Assembly: GCF_014466955.1 (NCBI RefSeq)
Contig: NZ_AP023396.1
Location: 4,464,001 to 4,528,000, forward strand
DNA from: Nocardia wallacei
GTDB lineage: Bacteria > Actinomycetota > Actinomycetes > Mycobacteriales > Mycobacteriaceae
Length of the DNA stretch: 64,000 bases
Direction of reading: 5' to 3'
The notes under the pieces: model-generated
Seen by the model: the letters and a program-made list of their open reading frames with translations, nothing else
Told to the model about the DNA's origin: nothing
The model's database searches: none
Program-made: the position numbers and the translations under genes
Part shown: piece after piece, positions 57,401-64,000 of the stretch
Numbering within the stretch: position 1 is the stretch's first letter
Layout of the letters: the number at the start of each line of letters is the position of its first letter

Positions 57401-60400
57401 GAAGGTTGCGCCAGGACCCATTCTCAACAGTTGCCGCTCCAACTCCGCCCACGTACCTACTACACAGAACACCCCGCCGCTGGCCCGCTGCACCGCCAAC
57501 GGGAACCCGCCCCGCGCACCCGACTGTCCAGGCGCCAGCTCACGGATCACGCTGGACCCAGTCATCTTTCGAACCTGAGCCGCCGCCCGCACGAAGCAAT
57601 CCACAGCACGCGCACCAACGACGTCGTCAACTCCCGCCAGCTCGCGCCCCAACGGTGAACTACTTGAGTCGATACGGCTGTTCGTGGGACCAGGTGAGGA
57701 CGTGGACATCGAGTCGGCCGCCGACGCGGTGTCCGGACCCCTAACCAGAATCGGACGCTTCATTTGGTGCCGTCGGATCGCCTGCTTGAGTTTGTAGTAC
57801 GTTTCCAACGGCATTCCAGCTGTCGAGCGCAACGGCCGCCAGACCGGGTTCTGGTCTTCGCGCTGCACACGAATCCAGTCGGTGTAATGCCTGTCCGCTT
57901 GGCGGTAAATCCCTATAAGGCCCCGGTGATTAGGTCGGTCGCGCAGGTTCTCAAGAATGTGTCGCATCAGCGCTCCCGCGCCCCGCACGGAGAGACGATG
58001 CAGCGATTCTGCACCGAAAATTCGGCTCGGATCTTGCCACTCCTCGGCTCGCATCCGCATTCCCGAAGCGAACGATTTTGCACTGTCACTGAACGTAGTC
58101 GAGGCGACGTCAGACGGAAGAAGCTGGATCAGGCTGCTGAGGACATCGGCGCGAGCCCGCAACATGTTTGCCGCTTCAAATCTCTCGAACGACGACGGAA
58201 GGGTCATCCACTCGGACACTTCGACTATGAACGGCAAGCCACCGTATCGGGTAACAAATTCACCTGAAAGTGCACGCCCTCGATCGGCGGGATGAGTATA
58301 GACACCATTTCCCAGTTTCCTGGACGTAGGGCTACCCGCAATTTCTCCCGGAGACGATTCGACCGGAATGCCATATTTTTCGGCAACAGCGTGAAATACG
58401 CTAGCGATTTCCGAGCCAAAAATTTCAAATCGGCGATCCTCCGAATATCCAGCATACATATAAGTACCGCCTGTGTCGATACTGTGCAGACTCATGGACA
58501 GGCCGGGCTTGAGCGCTTTAATTACGCCCATCACCGCCAAAGTTTCCGGTTTCGGAACCGCCGAATCGAATGCTTCTCCCGGCACAGGAGCAGCCGTTGG
58601 AAAATTCCATCCAGGCTGTTCAGGTCCAGCGGCGCGGTGGATCCCCAGGTGATATGCGTAGAGATCTACCGGCCCCACAGTCTGCGCAAGGGGAGCATTC
58701 AATGCCTCGCTATCGGGATCGGAGCATACGACGATGTTGTACGAGTCGGCAGACCGCATCTCCCCGTTTTCGAGGACGTACTCGGCGTGCGCCAGCGCGA
58801 CCGCCCGGGTCGTCGCTTCCATGGGATGGACACCGACATCCATCAGATCTTGGTTCTGGCCACCGTGTATGGACAGCATTTCTACAGGCCGCCCCTTCCG
58901 GCTACGCCCGATCTGTGTGTAAGACGCCAAGCCAGGGTGCCGGCTGGCCAGTGCACGCAGCCGCTGACGCAACTGCTCATGAGTCGGCGGAGTGTCCCCC
59001 ACAAATCTGTCGATCAACAACACCGCATCGACATCCCACGCTGATACGGGCTCGTCGACAACGACCGCACGATTTCCAGCAGCCTCTTGCTGCGCCCTTT
59101 CCGGCATTGGGTTCGATGTTACGAGTAGCTGCCGCTCATTGTCCTGCGGCGGCCCCTTCACGTAGGCAGACCACGCGTCCTCCAGATTGGAACCAGATTC
59201 CGACGACCTCGTAAACCGAAGTACTATATTGTCGTAATCGACCACATACTGCACAAAGTCTTTCTGACTCATGGCGTACGCGAGCAAATCTAAGTGGTGG
59301 GGGAAATGTGGCACACGACCCATCCGGTACATGGCAGCTGCGGCGAGATACGTTCGAATCACCGAGTCGAAATTACTTACCCACTGCGGCGACTGATATA
59401 GTTTATAGGCGATATTCGCCCATACCTCGACAGTAAAGATCGCAGATCCGGCGAGTTGTTGAAATGCATCCTGGAGTATCCGTTGCCTGTCGGCTTCGGT
59501 ACCAACCACCGCGTATGCTTGCCCCAGCCATATCGCGGACCGCTTGTTGACATCCAAGCCCATGGCAGAGCTACGCGCTCTTGCTTTACGGTTTACCCGC
59601 TCGGCCGGCTCGCCCCGGAATAGCGAATTTCCATTGATTCGTGTCCCATCACAAAGTCCGACAGTGTTCTGCAGTTCGTCCCCTGCGACGTTTTCGGTTC
59701 GGAAGCGGTCCAGAGCCCGTGCGCCTGCCTCCGCGTATGCTTCGAAGGAGGGTGCCGACTGCCCACGGACCCAATCGGCCTCTTCCGGACTCCACACCGC
59801 CGGCCCTTCACGACGCTTGCCGATCGGACCGAGCCTATCGGCGTTCGGCTTCTCGTCCGTGATCGGTTCGAGGAGTTGCTCGTGTCCGAATAAGCTGGCG
59901 AGATTTCGCGACCGTTCGTCGGTCAGCCGCCAATACTCCGCATACCAGTCATCCGATGTCGGCTTTCGCCCCCGAGCCAGCAGACGGACGACCATTCCAT
60001 TGCCGGCCTCTGCCTGCCGTCGGGCGAACTCCTGCAGCTCGGCCGTTTTCTCCGTGTCCTCTTTCGTCAACGGTGCCGCCGATGTAATAACGCGGCCTGG
60101 CAGCGGGAAGTCCGTCCATCGGATTCGCAATCTGTTATCGGGTTCAGCTGTGTTATCCCGGTCGGCCGTTCCGTGGTCTGTCCACGAGTTGGTTTCTGAC
60201 TCGGCCGCCGGACGTCCTGGTCCCGACAGCACATGGTTCTGTTCTGCCCCCACATGCCGATTGAGCCGGCCGTCGACACCCGGTTCCGACGATGACGTAT
60301 CCTCCAGCCGCAGCTTGTCCGAATCCATACCGGTAGCCGACTTTTCGACCACGGGCTCCCCGGAACCAGTGCCCGGCAGTGTGCCTGGCGTCTGTATCTC

Positions 60401-63400
60401 TTGGCCCGACCAAGGTGCCGATCGTGTGATGTCGGCTGGAAGAGCCCCGGCTTGGTCACCGGGCAGTCGGGTACCGGTCGAACGATCCACTCCTCGGCTG
60501 CCCGACTCTGCGGGTCGGTTCGGACGACCAACTGGACCGTTGGATGCAAACCTCACCGGAGACGCGGCTCTCGACAGTTCGTGTGAGCCTTTTGTGACAA
60601 CAGATTTCGCTTTGTTGCGTGGTGGACCTTTAATGGTTTGCTGCGACACATCCGCTGCGGCGGGAGCACCGCCGGGGCCATCGCTTCGCGTTGCGGGTTC
60701 GATGCCTGGAACAGCGGCGGAAAGGGACATGATTTTCGCGAGCCGTGTCATCACCATGTCGTGCCAGTCGGCGCGGCCGAGATGTTCGAAGTCGGTCCGC
60801 AGCTTCTCGGCCTGGTCTCGGAACCACTCGAGCTCGGAACGTGGGACATCGTGAGCGATGAAATCTACGGTGCCGTCGGCGCGCGTTCGCAGGAACCGCT
60901 GTGCGAACCGGCTGACCGTTTCGCGAGTCAGGTCCTCGAACTCGAAAGCCCGGTGGTGATTACTCCAGGCGATTCGCTCGCTACGCTCGACGATCACACG
61001 GTCGGCGGAATCAGGGAAACCGACCAACGCGTCGTGCAGCCCGAGTCGGATCGATCCGACTCCGATTCTGCTCAGCTCGACAGGCAGGGCCCATGATGTC
61101 GGCTCGAAGTACAGTACGTCGCCCTCCGCGACGACACGGGGCATCGGCACATCGAACGCTCTGCCCAGCCGGGACGACAGCACCGCGCCGTGCCGAGCCC
61201 GGGAATCGTGCACTGTCATTCGAACATACGCGGCACCGTCATTGTACGAAACCAACTCGACGTTCTGCACACCGGGAACAGCCGCACCGCCGTCGAGTGC
61301 TCGCACCGACCGCTCACCGCTCCTGCGGGCGGCTTGGACCTGCTCGGCGAAGGGCTGAACGCCCTGGGCGGCATCCCACGCCTTGCCGTAGAAATCCCGG
61401 TAGGACTCCGCATGCGCTTCGACTTCCGGCCGCAGCGCCACCAGCCCGGCGTCGTTCGCCATCCGATCCAACACCGGCAGCAACCGGTCGGGTACCGCTT
61501 GTCCGTCCGGGGCCATGTTCTCGGCCAGGTCCGCCCGTGCCCGATAGTAGGCCTCGGTGTAGGCACGCATCCCCACCGGCTCGGGAACGTCGTATCCCGC
61601 AGCTCGAAGCTGCACTGCAGCAACAATTTCCATAGCGTGAGCGCGGGTTTCCTCATCCATCCGCGCATCGACGTACACCTCTCGCGGTGAGATCAGCTGT
61701 GCGCGGACGGCCTCGATCGACTCCCTGCTTCGGGCTACCGCAACGTGAATTGCCTGGTGTACCAGGTGAGCCATATGATGCTCATCCGACATCCCGGCGT
61801 CGAGGACCAACCGGTGCAGGACCGGTTTGTAACCCGCCTCTGCGGCATCCGACGTTTGCACGATCTCCACGTCGTGCAGTACCTCAAGTGCCCACTTGCC
61901 GATCTCCGTATTGCCTAGTCCAGCGCGAATGCGGTCCATGCGCTGCCGAGTCGCCCGCTCAGCAAGGCGCAGCGATCCCATCGGCGTCGGTCGTCGCGCT
62001 GCGGCCGGTTCGATCGACGTCCACACGTGCGGCTCCCCGCCCGGTTCCATCTGCACGTGGCAGTATTCGACTTGTGCGTCACGGCTCGCTGCGGCCACAC
62101 CAGGATCGGCCAGCACGTCCTCATGGTCTCCCGCACCGCCGACGATCACCAGCCGCCTCGGCGTACCCGGCACTAGGACCGCTCGGTCCGAAATAGGTTC
62201 CGCGCCAGAGACAGTGCGCACCATCCGCTCGACGACATCGGCGGCGAGGACATCCTGCATCTGCTTCACCCGATCCCAGCGCATCGACGCATCGAGCCTG
62301 CCGTACTCATCGGCCATATCGGACAGTTCGCGCCACTGATGCTGTCGACGCCGCAGTTCGGGCAACCGATCCGATGGATCAGTCGCCAGTTCTGTGTCCA
62401 GCGCAGCAATCTCGTGCGCCACCCGCTCTCTGGTCACCGACCTGAAACCTCCGGCGATACCGAGTTCGGCCGCCGTCTCAGCCAACCGCCGGGACAGATC
62501 GTTCGCCAATACGGCATCGTGGTCGTAATCCAGGGAAGCTCGGCGCATCCGTTCCGCACTCTCGGGTGTGAGGTCGTAGCGGCGATGATTCTTGGTGGCG
62601 GTGACCGTTGCGACCTCAGAACGGGTGCGCGCAGCCGCCTCCAACGCTTCATAGCCATCGCGGTAGTACCGACGGTAACTGCGACCGTCTACCCACCTGA
62701 AGGTGGCGACTTCCTGTTCGCACGCTCTCATCGCCGACGCGTGCGCCTGCTGGTGAATCTGTTCCGGGGTCAGTGCGGCCCCGATGCGACGCTCTACGGC
62801 TTTGTCATATGCCTCGTTGTAAGCGGCCTCTGTTACCTGGAGAGGTATTTCGAGTCCGAGCGTTCGAAGTTCGACGGCCAGCCCCGCCATGAGGCGGAAA
62901 CACTCCGTCTCCTCCACGACCATGGCCCACACATATTCGTCGATCGACATCGATAGCGGATCATGAACCGTGCGACCGTCGACGAAGAACTTGGCGTGCA
63001 TGAACTCGTGTACGAGAGCCAGCGCGTGGGCCACAAAGTCGTTCCCAGAGGTGAAAACCGTGGCAGCCAGTGCGCTTTCGACCCACTCGCCATCGCGGTG
63101 ACCGCTGCCTCCCATCAGCTCGAAACGCGCGTGCACCGGCATCGACTCCAGCGACGCCAACACCCGGCGGCCAACACGGGTATGCCGCAGCAACTCCTTG
63201 ACCTGTTCCGGCGTCGAGTCTACGGCGTGCCCGCCGAACACAGCCTGAGCACCGATGCCACCAGCGTCCGGGTCAATGCGGTGAGGACCACCGCCAGCCG
63301 GTGTAAACGCGGGAAGAGAAGGCGGCTGAAGCGAATCGTCCGGCAACGCCGACTGAGCAAGGTCCTTGACCAGTACGCGAGCCATCTCTACATCAGGAAC

Positions 63401-64000
63401 TCGAACCCGACTACCGTCCGCCTGCTCCACAATCCCATAACACTGCACGGCCCCCCGCCCCCAATCGACATAACCCAACCGCTCGTACAGGCGTACCGCA
63501 CCGGTATTGCTCGGAAAGACCGCCAGAGCGACACGATCACGACCCGCTTCCACACGGGCATACCGCTCCATCCGCGCAATCAACTCACTGCCGATTCCAC
63601 CACCCCGAAAACCATCCGCCACCTCCAGGTGGTTGATCAACGCAACACCCGGAAGACCGGACCGAATCTCCGGCTCCTCCGCATCCTCGAGCCACAAAAA
63701 CCCGTGCGCCACCAGACCGCCGCCACGACGCGCCACGAACAACACACCACCCCCCCGATCCTGACGCTGCAGACGATCCTCGAAGACCCAGGACTGACCG
63801 AACCGCTCGGACAAAGCCCCCAAATCCGCCACCGTCGCCACTTCGACCATCAGACCAGACAGAACCTGCTTACCGCCACGCTGCGGGATCTCGAACCGAA
63901 CCTCGTCGAATGTCTCAGCGATATCCCGATACGTCACCGCACTGGGCGCGAATATGCGAAGGTAGAGTTCGATGAATTCTTTGGAGGGCGGCGTCTTTCC
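51497..64000 (-). CDS. Giant multidomain protein (at least 4,167 residues), 5' end outside the window
   Basis: One uninterrupted frame ends at TAG 51497-51499 and is open to base 64000. A GTG at 63937 could be read as a start, but the 21 codons before it are open and protein-like (PPSKEFIELYLRIFAPS), so the gene probably continues. Domains from the N-terminal side: GNAT acetyltransferase, HExxH metallopeptidase-like, a degenerate HQAIH copy, a long Pro/Ser/Thr linker, an unassigned helical block, an M14 carboxypeptidase-like domain, two papain-fold toxin-like domains, a weak nucleotidyltransferase-like region, an HD-like region, a GT-A glycosyltransferase and a second GNAT. No signal peptide or TM segment is seen. 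This chain of unrelated catalytic domains is like polymorphic toxins or the 'polyvalent' proteins of conjugative elements and phages. Confidence 0.85.
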   Translation of the reverse strand, partial: GKTPPSKEFIELYLRIFAPSAVTYRDIAETFDEVRFEIPQRGGKQVLSGLMVEVATVADLGALSERFGQSWVFEDRLQRQDRGGGVLFVARRGGGLVAHGFLWLEDAEEPEIRSGLPGVALINHLEVADGFRGGGIGSELIARMERYARVEAGRDRVALAVFPSNTGAVRLYERLGYVDWGRGAVQCYGIVEQADGSRVRVPDVEMARVLVKDLAQSALPDDSLQPPSLPAFTPAGGGPHRIDPDAGGIGAQAVFGGHAVDSTPEQVKELLRHTRVGRRVLASLESMPVHARFELMGGSGHRDGEWVESALAATVFTSGNDFVAHALALVHEFMHAKFFVDGRTVHDPLSMSIDEYVWAMVVEETECFRLMAGLAVELRTLGLEIPLQVTEAAYNEAYDKAVERRIGAALTPEQIHQQAHASAMRACEQEVATFRWVDGRSYRRYYRDGYEALEAAARTRSEVATVTATKNHRRYDLTPESAERMRRASLDYDHDAVLANDLSRRLAETAAELGIAGGFRSVTRERVAHEIAALDTELATDPSDRLPELRRRQHQWRELSDMADEYGRLDASMRWDRVKQMQDVLAADVVERMVRTVSGAEPISDRAVLVPGTPRRLVIVGGAGDHEDVLADPGVAAASRDAQVEYCHVQMEPGGEPHVWTSIEPAAARRPTPMGSLRLAERATRQRMDRIRAGLGNTEIGKWALEVLHDVEIVQTSDAAEAGYKPVLHRLVLDAGMSDEHHMAHLVHQAIHVAVARSRESIEAVRAQLISPREVYVDARMDEETRAHAMEIVAAVQLRAAGYDVPEPVGMRAYTEAYYRARADLAENMAPDGQAVPDRLLPVLDRMANDAGLVALRPEVEAHAESYRDFYGKAWDAAQGVQPFAEQVQAARRSGERSVRALDGGAAVPGVQNVELVSYNDGAAYVRMTVHDSRARHGAVLSSRLGRAFDVPMPRVVAEGDVLYFEPTSWALPVELSRIGVGSIRLGLHDALVGFPDSADRVIVERSERIAWSNHHRAFEFEDLTRETVSRFAQRFLRTRADGTVDFIAHDVPRSELEWFRDQAEKLRTDFEHLGRADWHDMVMTRLAKIMSLSAAVPGIEPATRSDGPGGAPAAADVSQQTIKGPPRNKAKSVVTKGSHELSRAASPVRFASNGPVGRPNRPAESGSRGVDRSTGTRLPGDQAGALPADITRSAPWSGQEIQTPGTLPGTGSGEPVVEKSATGMDSDKLRLEDTSSSEPGVDGRLNRHVGAEQNHVLSGPGRPAAESETNSWTDHGTADRDNTAEPDNRLRIRWTDFPLPGRVITSAAPLTKEDTEKTAELQEFARRQAEAGNGMVVRLLARGRKPTSDDWYAEYWRLTDERSRNLASLFGHEQLLEPITDEKPNADRLGPIGKRREGPAVWSPEEADWVRGQSAPSFEAYAEAGARALDRFRTENVAGDELQNTVGLCDGTRINGNSLFRGEPAERVNRKARARSSAMGLDVNKRSAIWLGQAYAVVGTEADRQRILQDAFQQLAGSAIFTVEVWANIAYKLYQSPQWVSNFDSVIRTYLAAAAMYRMGRVPHFPHHLDLLAYAMSQKDFVQYVVDYDNIVLRFTRSSESGSNLEDAWSAYVKGPPQDNERQLLVTSNPMPERAQQEAAGNRAVVVDEPVSAWDVDAVLLIDRFVGDTPPTHEQLRQRLRALASRHPGLASYTQIGRSRKGRPVEMLSIHGGQNQDLMDVGVHPMEATTRAVALAHAEYVLENGEMRSADSYNIVVCSDPDSEALNAPLAQTVGPVDLYAYHLGIHRAAGPEQPGWNFPTAAPVPGEAFDSAVPKPETLAVMGVIKALKPGLSMSLHSIDTGGTYMYAGYSEDRRFEIFGSEIASVFHAVAEKYGIPVESSPGEIAGSPTSRKLGNGVYTHPADRGRALSGEFVTRYGGLPFIVEVSEWMTLPSSFERFEAANMLRARADVLSSLIQLLPSDVASTTFSDSAKSFASGMRMRAEEWQDPSRIFGAESLHRLSVRGAGALMRHILENLRDRPNHRGLIGIYRQADRHYTDWIRVQREDQNPVWRPLRSTAGMPLETYYKLKQAIRRHQMKRPILVRGPDTASAADSMSTSSPGPTNSRIDSSSSPLGRELAGVDDVVGARAVDCFVRAAAQVRKMTGSSVIRELAPGQSGARGGFPLAVQRASGGVFCVVGTWAELERQLLRMGPGATFLVAYHPVGAARPLSLTGFGPGSHVVTISRFKSEEQPAAEAAPARIVFYDPNGDREWDYELGARPEDLVLPEGVEKAAVLYDHVGDVVPLPGPPMLPAFPVGASREAPESIADPLRGPPDYGAADRPLDTSAEDSHRSRPVDVGRRSDVPQHRPVDSAAHHTVDCFRQVLERVRVETGSTEITRPPFGQLGARGAFPLAAQAATGGTFCELGDWPELEQQLLEMEPGATLLVVYYPLGAASSLITLLDSGPGSHTVKISHSKKEPGRIEFYDPGARSRPWGYVPGNLPEDLVLPQNVDKVGVLYNHRGDIVSLPGSRPVLPPFPIAGMGEGPPVSGPGPGHVAGQDATVSGKHHDDARPSRAAVPGEDPSERGVRESEEVAAPESDPLSELTGPAELVAALREHGVVVDGAAVAVALGVRPPGDDAAVELSVPEWLYQRLAERSEEWREVSLDSGEEQRSVDGHPADFWPRRSESHPVLAHGRYRVTVGWPGLSMLQELRDPVTGKQRRDLASHDELRDRAWRGPSVLVAGLPDVLAWTQERDLPADAIASQWIKDVLLDPRRAPLPEGVLAADIAEVTEILRAVFRKVGESLPDGLLADSETQRAIGLIAEGLYTARTLYGDPRIGRANHRYGSFQLPGFTGSAFYHDGDIANGLSSIVENGILLGGKLERILLAMAAAAWSDIEYGHGGKSDNPEGYDEKRSAALLEQRAIVHGFNEAKALEAAKAVVATAFDEQTGTQTFVMSDDLRQQRSVAGQEPRNIGQWVAGEDLQTLSSPEAVIDCISAAAERLIMRRKDGRGEFGRFLAKLGTRANYLADALHLIGFYRDVRPDGLNSEGPTVGEAFVELLRKYSGFVDPDSSYGYRYPDGWVLGNRDMRREHAALLRRITHKLETDRDYTPVDAMRDAQEHAERMREKYRGFRWQQVIRPGRQPWDPLGIADSLRRRLPGGYESSKTRDVIDGVIRVAELVAPAAADAAATPGGMADAAIVLTMTETTDGRPHLRAQLDYSVLGTPPSRVALHQALSGVACRISIEQEQPLILSEQLPRHRVLLDFAGPVVADRRDRTGFGHGPDGPVTVPITVGSDTGAVTRRARSLVEGALDGRHYTDRVAPVVAELITRSKSADVVVDTARGEGDTVVSMQAGDWVLGFEAVNARNYPTVQIRFPTTPDSDETGETNDLRAVLSALLPDAPRFADRLTTELAGLGAGELALVLTGDPGYRSVQADFKGRRPMRIVRFETDLGVEEAVAPGTNLLDGGIRPMHPAVATTAERPATAQTGTTDTDPQMPEKGQYEGPMFSIHICTKDGPDRLGKLLADIESVAPFVDAVFIYDDSVSWINRVRVRTAAQQMSFPTCYIDEPRRYELLENLPWPSRGSRSYAQYAFKELGKPEWDHAGARALAHFIAASIAPPRGKILFLDDDIRLADALFQGELHAVDSRAISEFLAGPAPADSIVGAEYIGRADIYDVEHAKQALELDSRQSGPRVVYRTVPAYQGDQRDESLAGDIPISGAFLLMDGQAVRRAPIPHSYNEDCAFTAVLQSYGYRVDVAPFKPLHTGDEKYIRWRTALIQQVGAVVQKALEQALGEVGIVDLTVLVDRAVGHCEYHASASVAAWKKLFSDSSRQFGEVHYSNMYALVDYERIVRGAQATIVAYFRQWDGWQKLVKDPEVSTYIRGFAAGILSIPLREGSVESPLLARRLAVDSHAPPDIRINGVVRNLDAFYEAFGVQPGDRLYLDPAERVRLWGPGSSLAAVSGSSEVDAAISHAEGPALGNRPRSTPWQRATGATAAESPPRTVANADVQVRMLRPDDWRIEREMNLASKKDTPHEWRDSYEDILALSESNFRELLAEETSPRAVTFVAMRGGSPVGTIVGKKRPELPGHTIEMTRIFVVPEARGTGTGDMLVRTFLEWAKRNGYQRAVAGVRPDNVASMRLCERHGFAATGTVSGKRVNLEYAIDNIYDPKT
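51510..52000 (-). other. Giant protein: C-terminal GNAT domain
   Basis: VQVRMLRPDDWRIEREMNLA opens a full GNAT fold: TRIFVVPEARGTGTGDMLVR is the acetyl-CoA loop, and VRPDNVASMRLCERHGFAAT the C-terminal block. Confidence 0.8.
52690..53520 (-). other. Giant protein: GT-A glycosyltransferase-like domain
   Basis: FSIHICTKDGPDRLGKLLAD, AVFIYDDS, then KILFLDDDIRLAD (DxD-type acids, 53137-53145), ISGAFLLMDGQAV and HSYNEDCAFTAVLQSYGYRV follow the GT2-like order. Confidence 0.65.
55150..56240 (-). other. Giant protein: weak NTase-like and HD-like regions
   Basis: ELVAALREHGVVVDGAAVAV and FWPRRSESHPVLAHGRYRVT loosely resemble nucleotidyltransferase-like domains. Then GSAFYHDGDIANGLSSIVEN and AAAWSDIEYGHGGKSDNPEG recall an HD phosphohydrolase. 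Both calls are weak. Confidence 0.3.
56480..56935 (-). other. Giant protein: papain-fold toxin-like domain, copy 2
   Basis: A tandem homologue of copy 1: TVDCFRQVLERVRVETGSTE (Cys region at 56903-56917), GPGSHTVKISHS and RIEFYDPGARSRPWGY. All three catalytic-type residues are kept. Confidence 0.6.
57100..57615 (-). other. Giant protein: papain-fold toxin-like domain, copy 1
   Basis: AVDCFVRAAAQVRKMTGSS supplies the Cys (57590-57604), GPGSHVVTISRF the His, and RIVFYDPNGDREWDYE the Asp, as in papain-fold (deamidase/protease) toxins. Confidence 0.6.
58190..58930 (-). other. Giant protein: M14 carboxypeptidase-like domain
   Basis: YTQIGRSRKGRPVEMLSIHG, then GVHPMEATTR (HPxE zinc pair, 58817-58828), SDPDSEALN, SMSLHSIDTGGTYMYAG (third ligand His) and PFIVEVSEW (candidate catalytic Glu) come in the order of M14 peptidases. 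Confidence 0.65.
61300..61900 (-). other. Giant protein: degenerate second metallopeptidase-like domain
   Basis: HMAHLVHQAIHVAVARSRES keeps the two His but has Gln in place of the catalytic Glu (HQAIH, 61745-61759). The surrounding helices, with EAYYRARADLAENM, echo the first domain, so this looks like an inactivated duplicate. Confidence 0.5.
62650..63260 (-). other. Giant protein: HExxH metallopeptidase-like domain
   Basis: ALALVHEFMHAKFFVDGRTV has the zinc motif HEFMH at 62996-63010. The following EYVWAMVVEETECFRLMAG could supply a third ligand Glu. A helical stretch with repeated AYNEAY and YRRYYRDGYEAL follows. Confidence 0.65.
63430..63870 (-). other. Giant protein: N-terminal GNAT domain
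   Basis: NHLEVADGFRGGGIGSELIA is the acetyl-CoA loop (R/Q-x-x-G-x-G/A type), followed by LAVFPSNTGAVRLYERLGYV, the usual GNAT C-terminal block. Confidence 0.8.

Overview
The window is high-GC actinobacterial DNA, most likely from a Nocardia-like mycolic-acid actinomycete. The clues are GTG/TTG starts with ATGA or GTGA overlaps, WXG100 (ESX-type) proteins, a YbaB/EbfC-like protein, actinobacterial arsenate reductases and a type I-E CRISPR repeat of the actinobacterial kind. It reads as an accessory island with almost no housekeeping genes: metal resistance, phage defence, a toxin locus and the wreckage of mobile elements.

Layout. 1-3.3 kb: the end of a Tn554-like recombinase trio, its middle gene frameshifted. 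3.3-8.5 kb: arsenic resistance in two units, arsR-acr3-arsC3-arsC2-arsC1, and arsI-arsO with a divergent second arsR. The ArsR genes have related operator palindromes. 8.5-11.4 kb: small genes and decayed genes. 11.5-12.4 kb: CRISPR array 1. 12.4-15.8 kb: a small ESX-type toxin locus (two WXG100 proteins, a toxin with a GH-E-like nuclease end, an ankyrin immunity candidate and a decayed ankyrin copy). 16-17.7 kb: a nucleoside hydrolase and an HTH protein. 18.3-21.3 kb: a membrane-anchored NACHT ATPase. 21.4-33.3 kb: a complete type I-E CRISPR-Cas system (cas3-cse1-cse2-cas7-cas5-cas6e-cas1-cas2, all on the minus strand) between arrays 2 and 3. Arrays are transcribed leftward, with leaders on their right.

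34.6-39.2 kb: a two-gene unit of a two-TM membrane protein and a HerA/VirD4-like ATPase. 40.3-44.7 kb: an HAD-like protein coupled to a nucleoside hydrolase, a convergent SLOG-domain protein and an MT-A70 methyltransferase, which together look like a nucleotide-centred module. 44.8-46.1 kb: an intact IS3-family element with terminal inverted repeats and a GCA duplication, sitting in a terpene-cyclase-like gene fragment. 47-51.4 kb: debris, namely a second flavin monooxygenase fused out of frame to hydrolase remains, a DUF4238 gene, an arsC tail, and relaxase pieces in both orientations.

51.5-64 kb: one open frame of at least 4,167 residues, still open at the window edge. It carries a GNAT domain at each end, an HExxH metallopeptidase-like domain, a degenerate second one, an M14 carboxypeptidase-like domain, two tandem papain-fold toxin-like domains, a possible HD domain and a GT-A glycosyltransferase domain. 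It has no recognisable secretion signal in view and is the most unusual object here. Functions are inferred from motifs read by eye; no database search was run.
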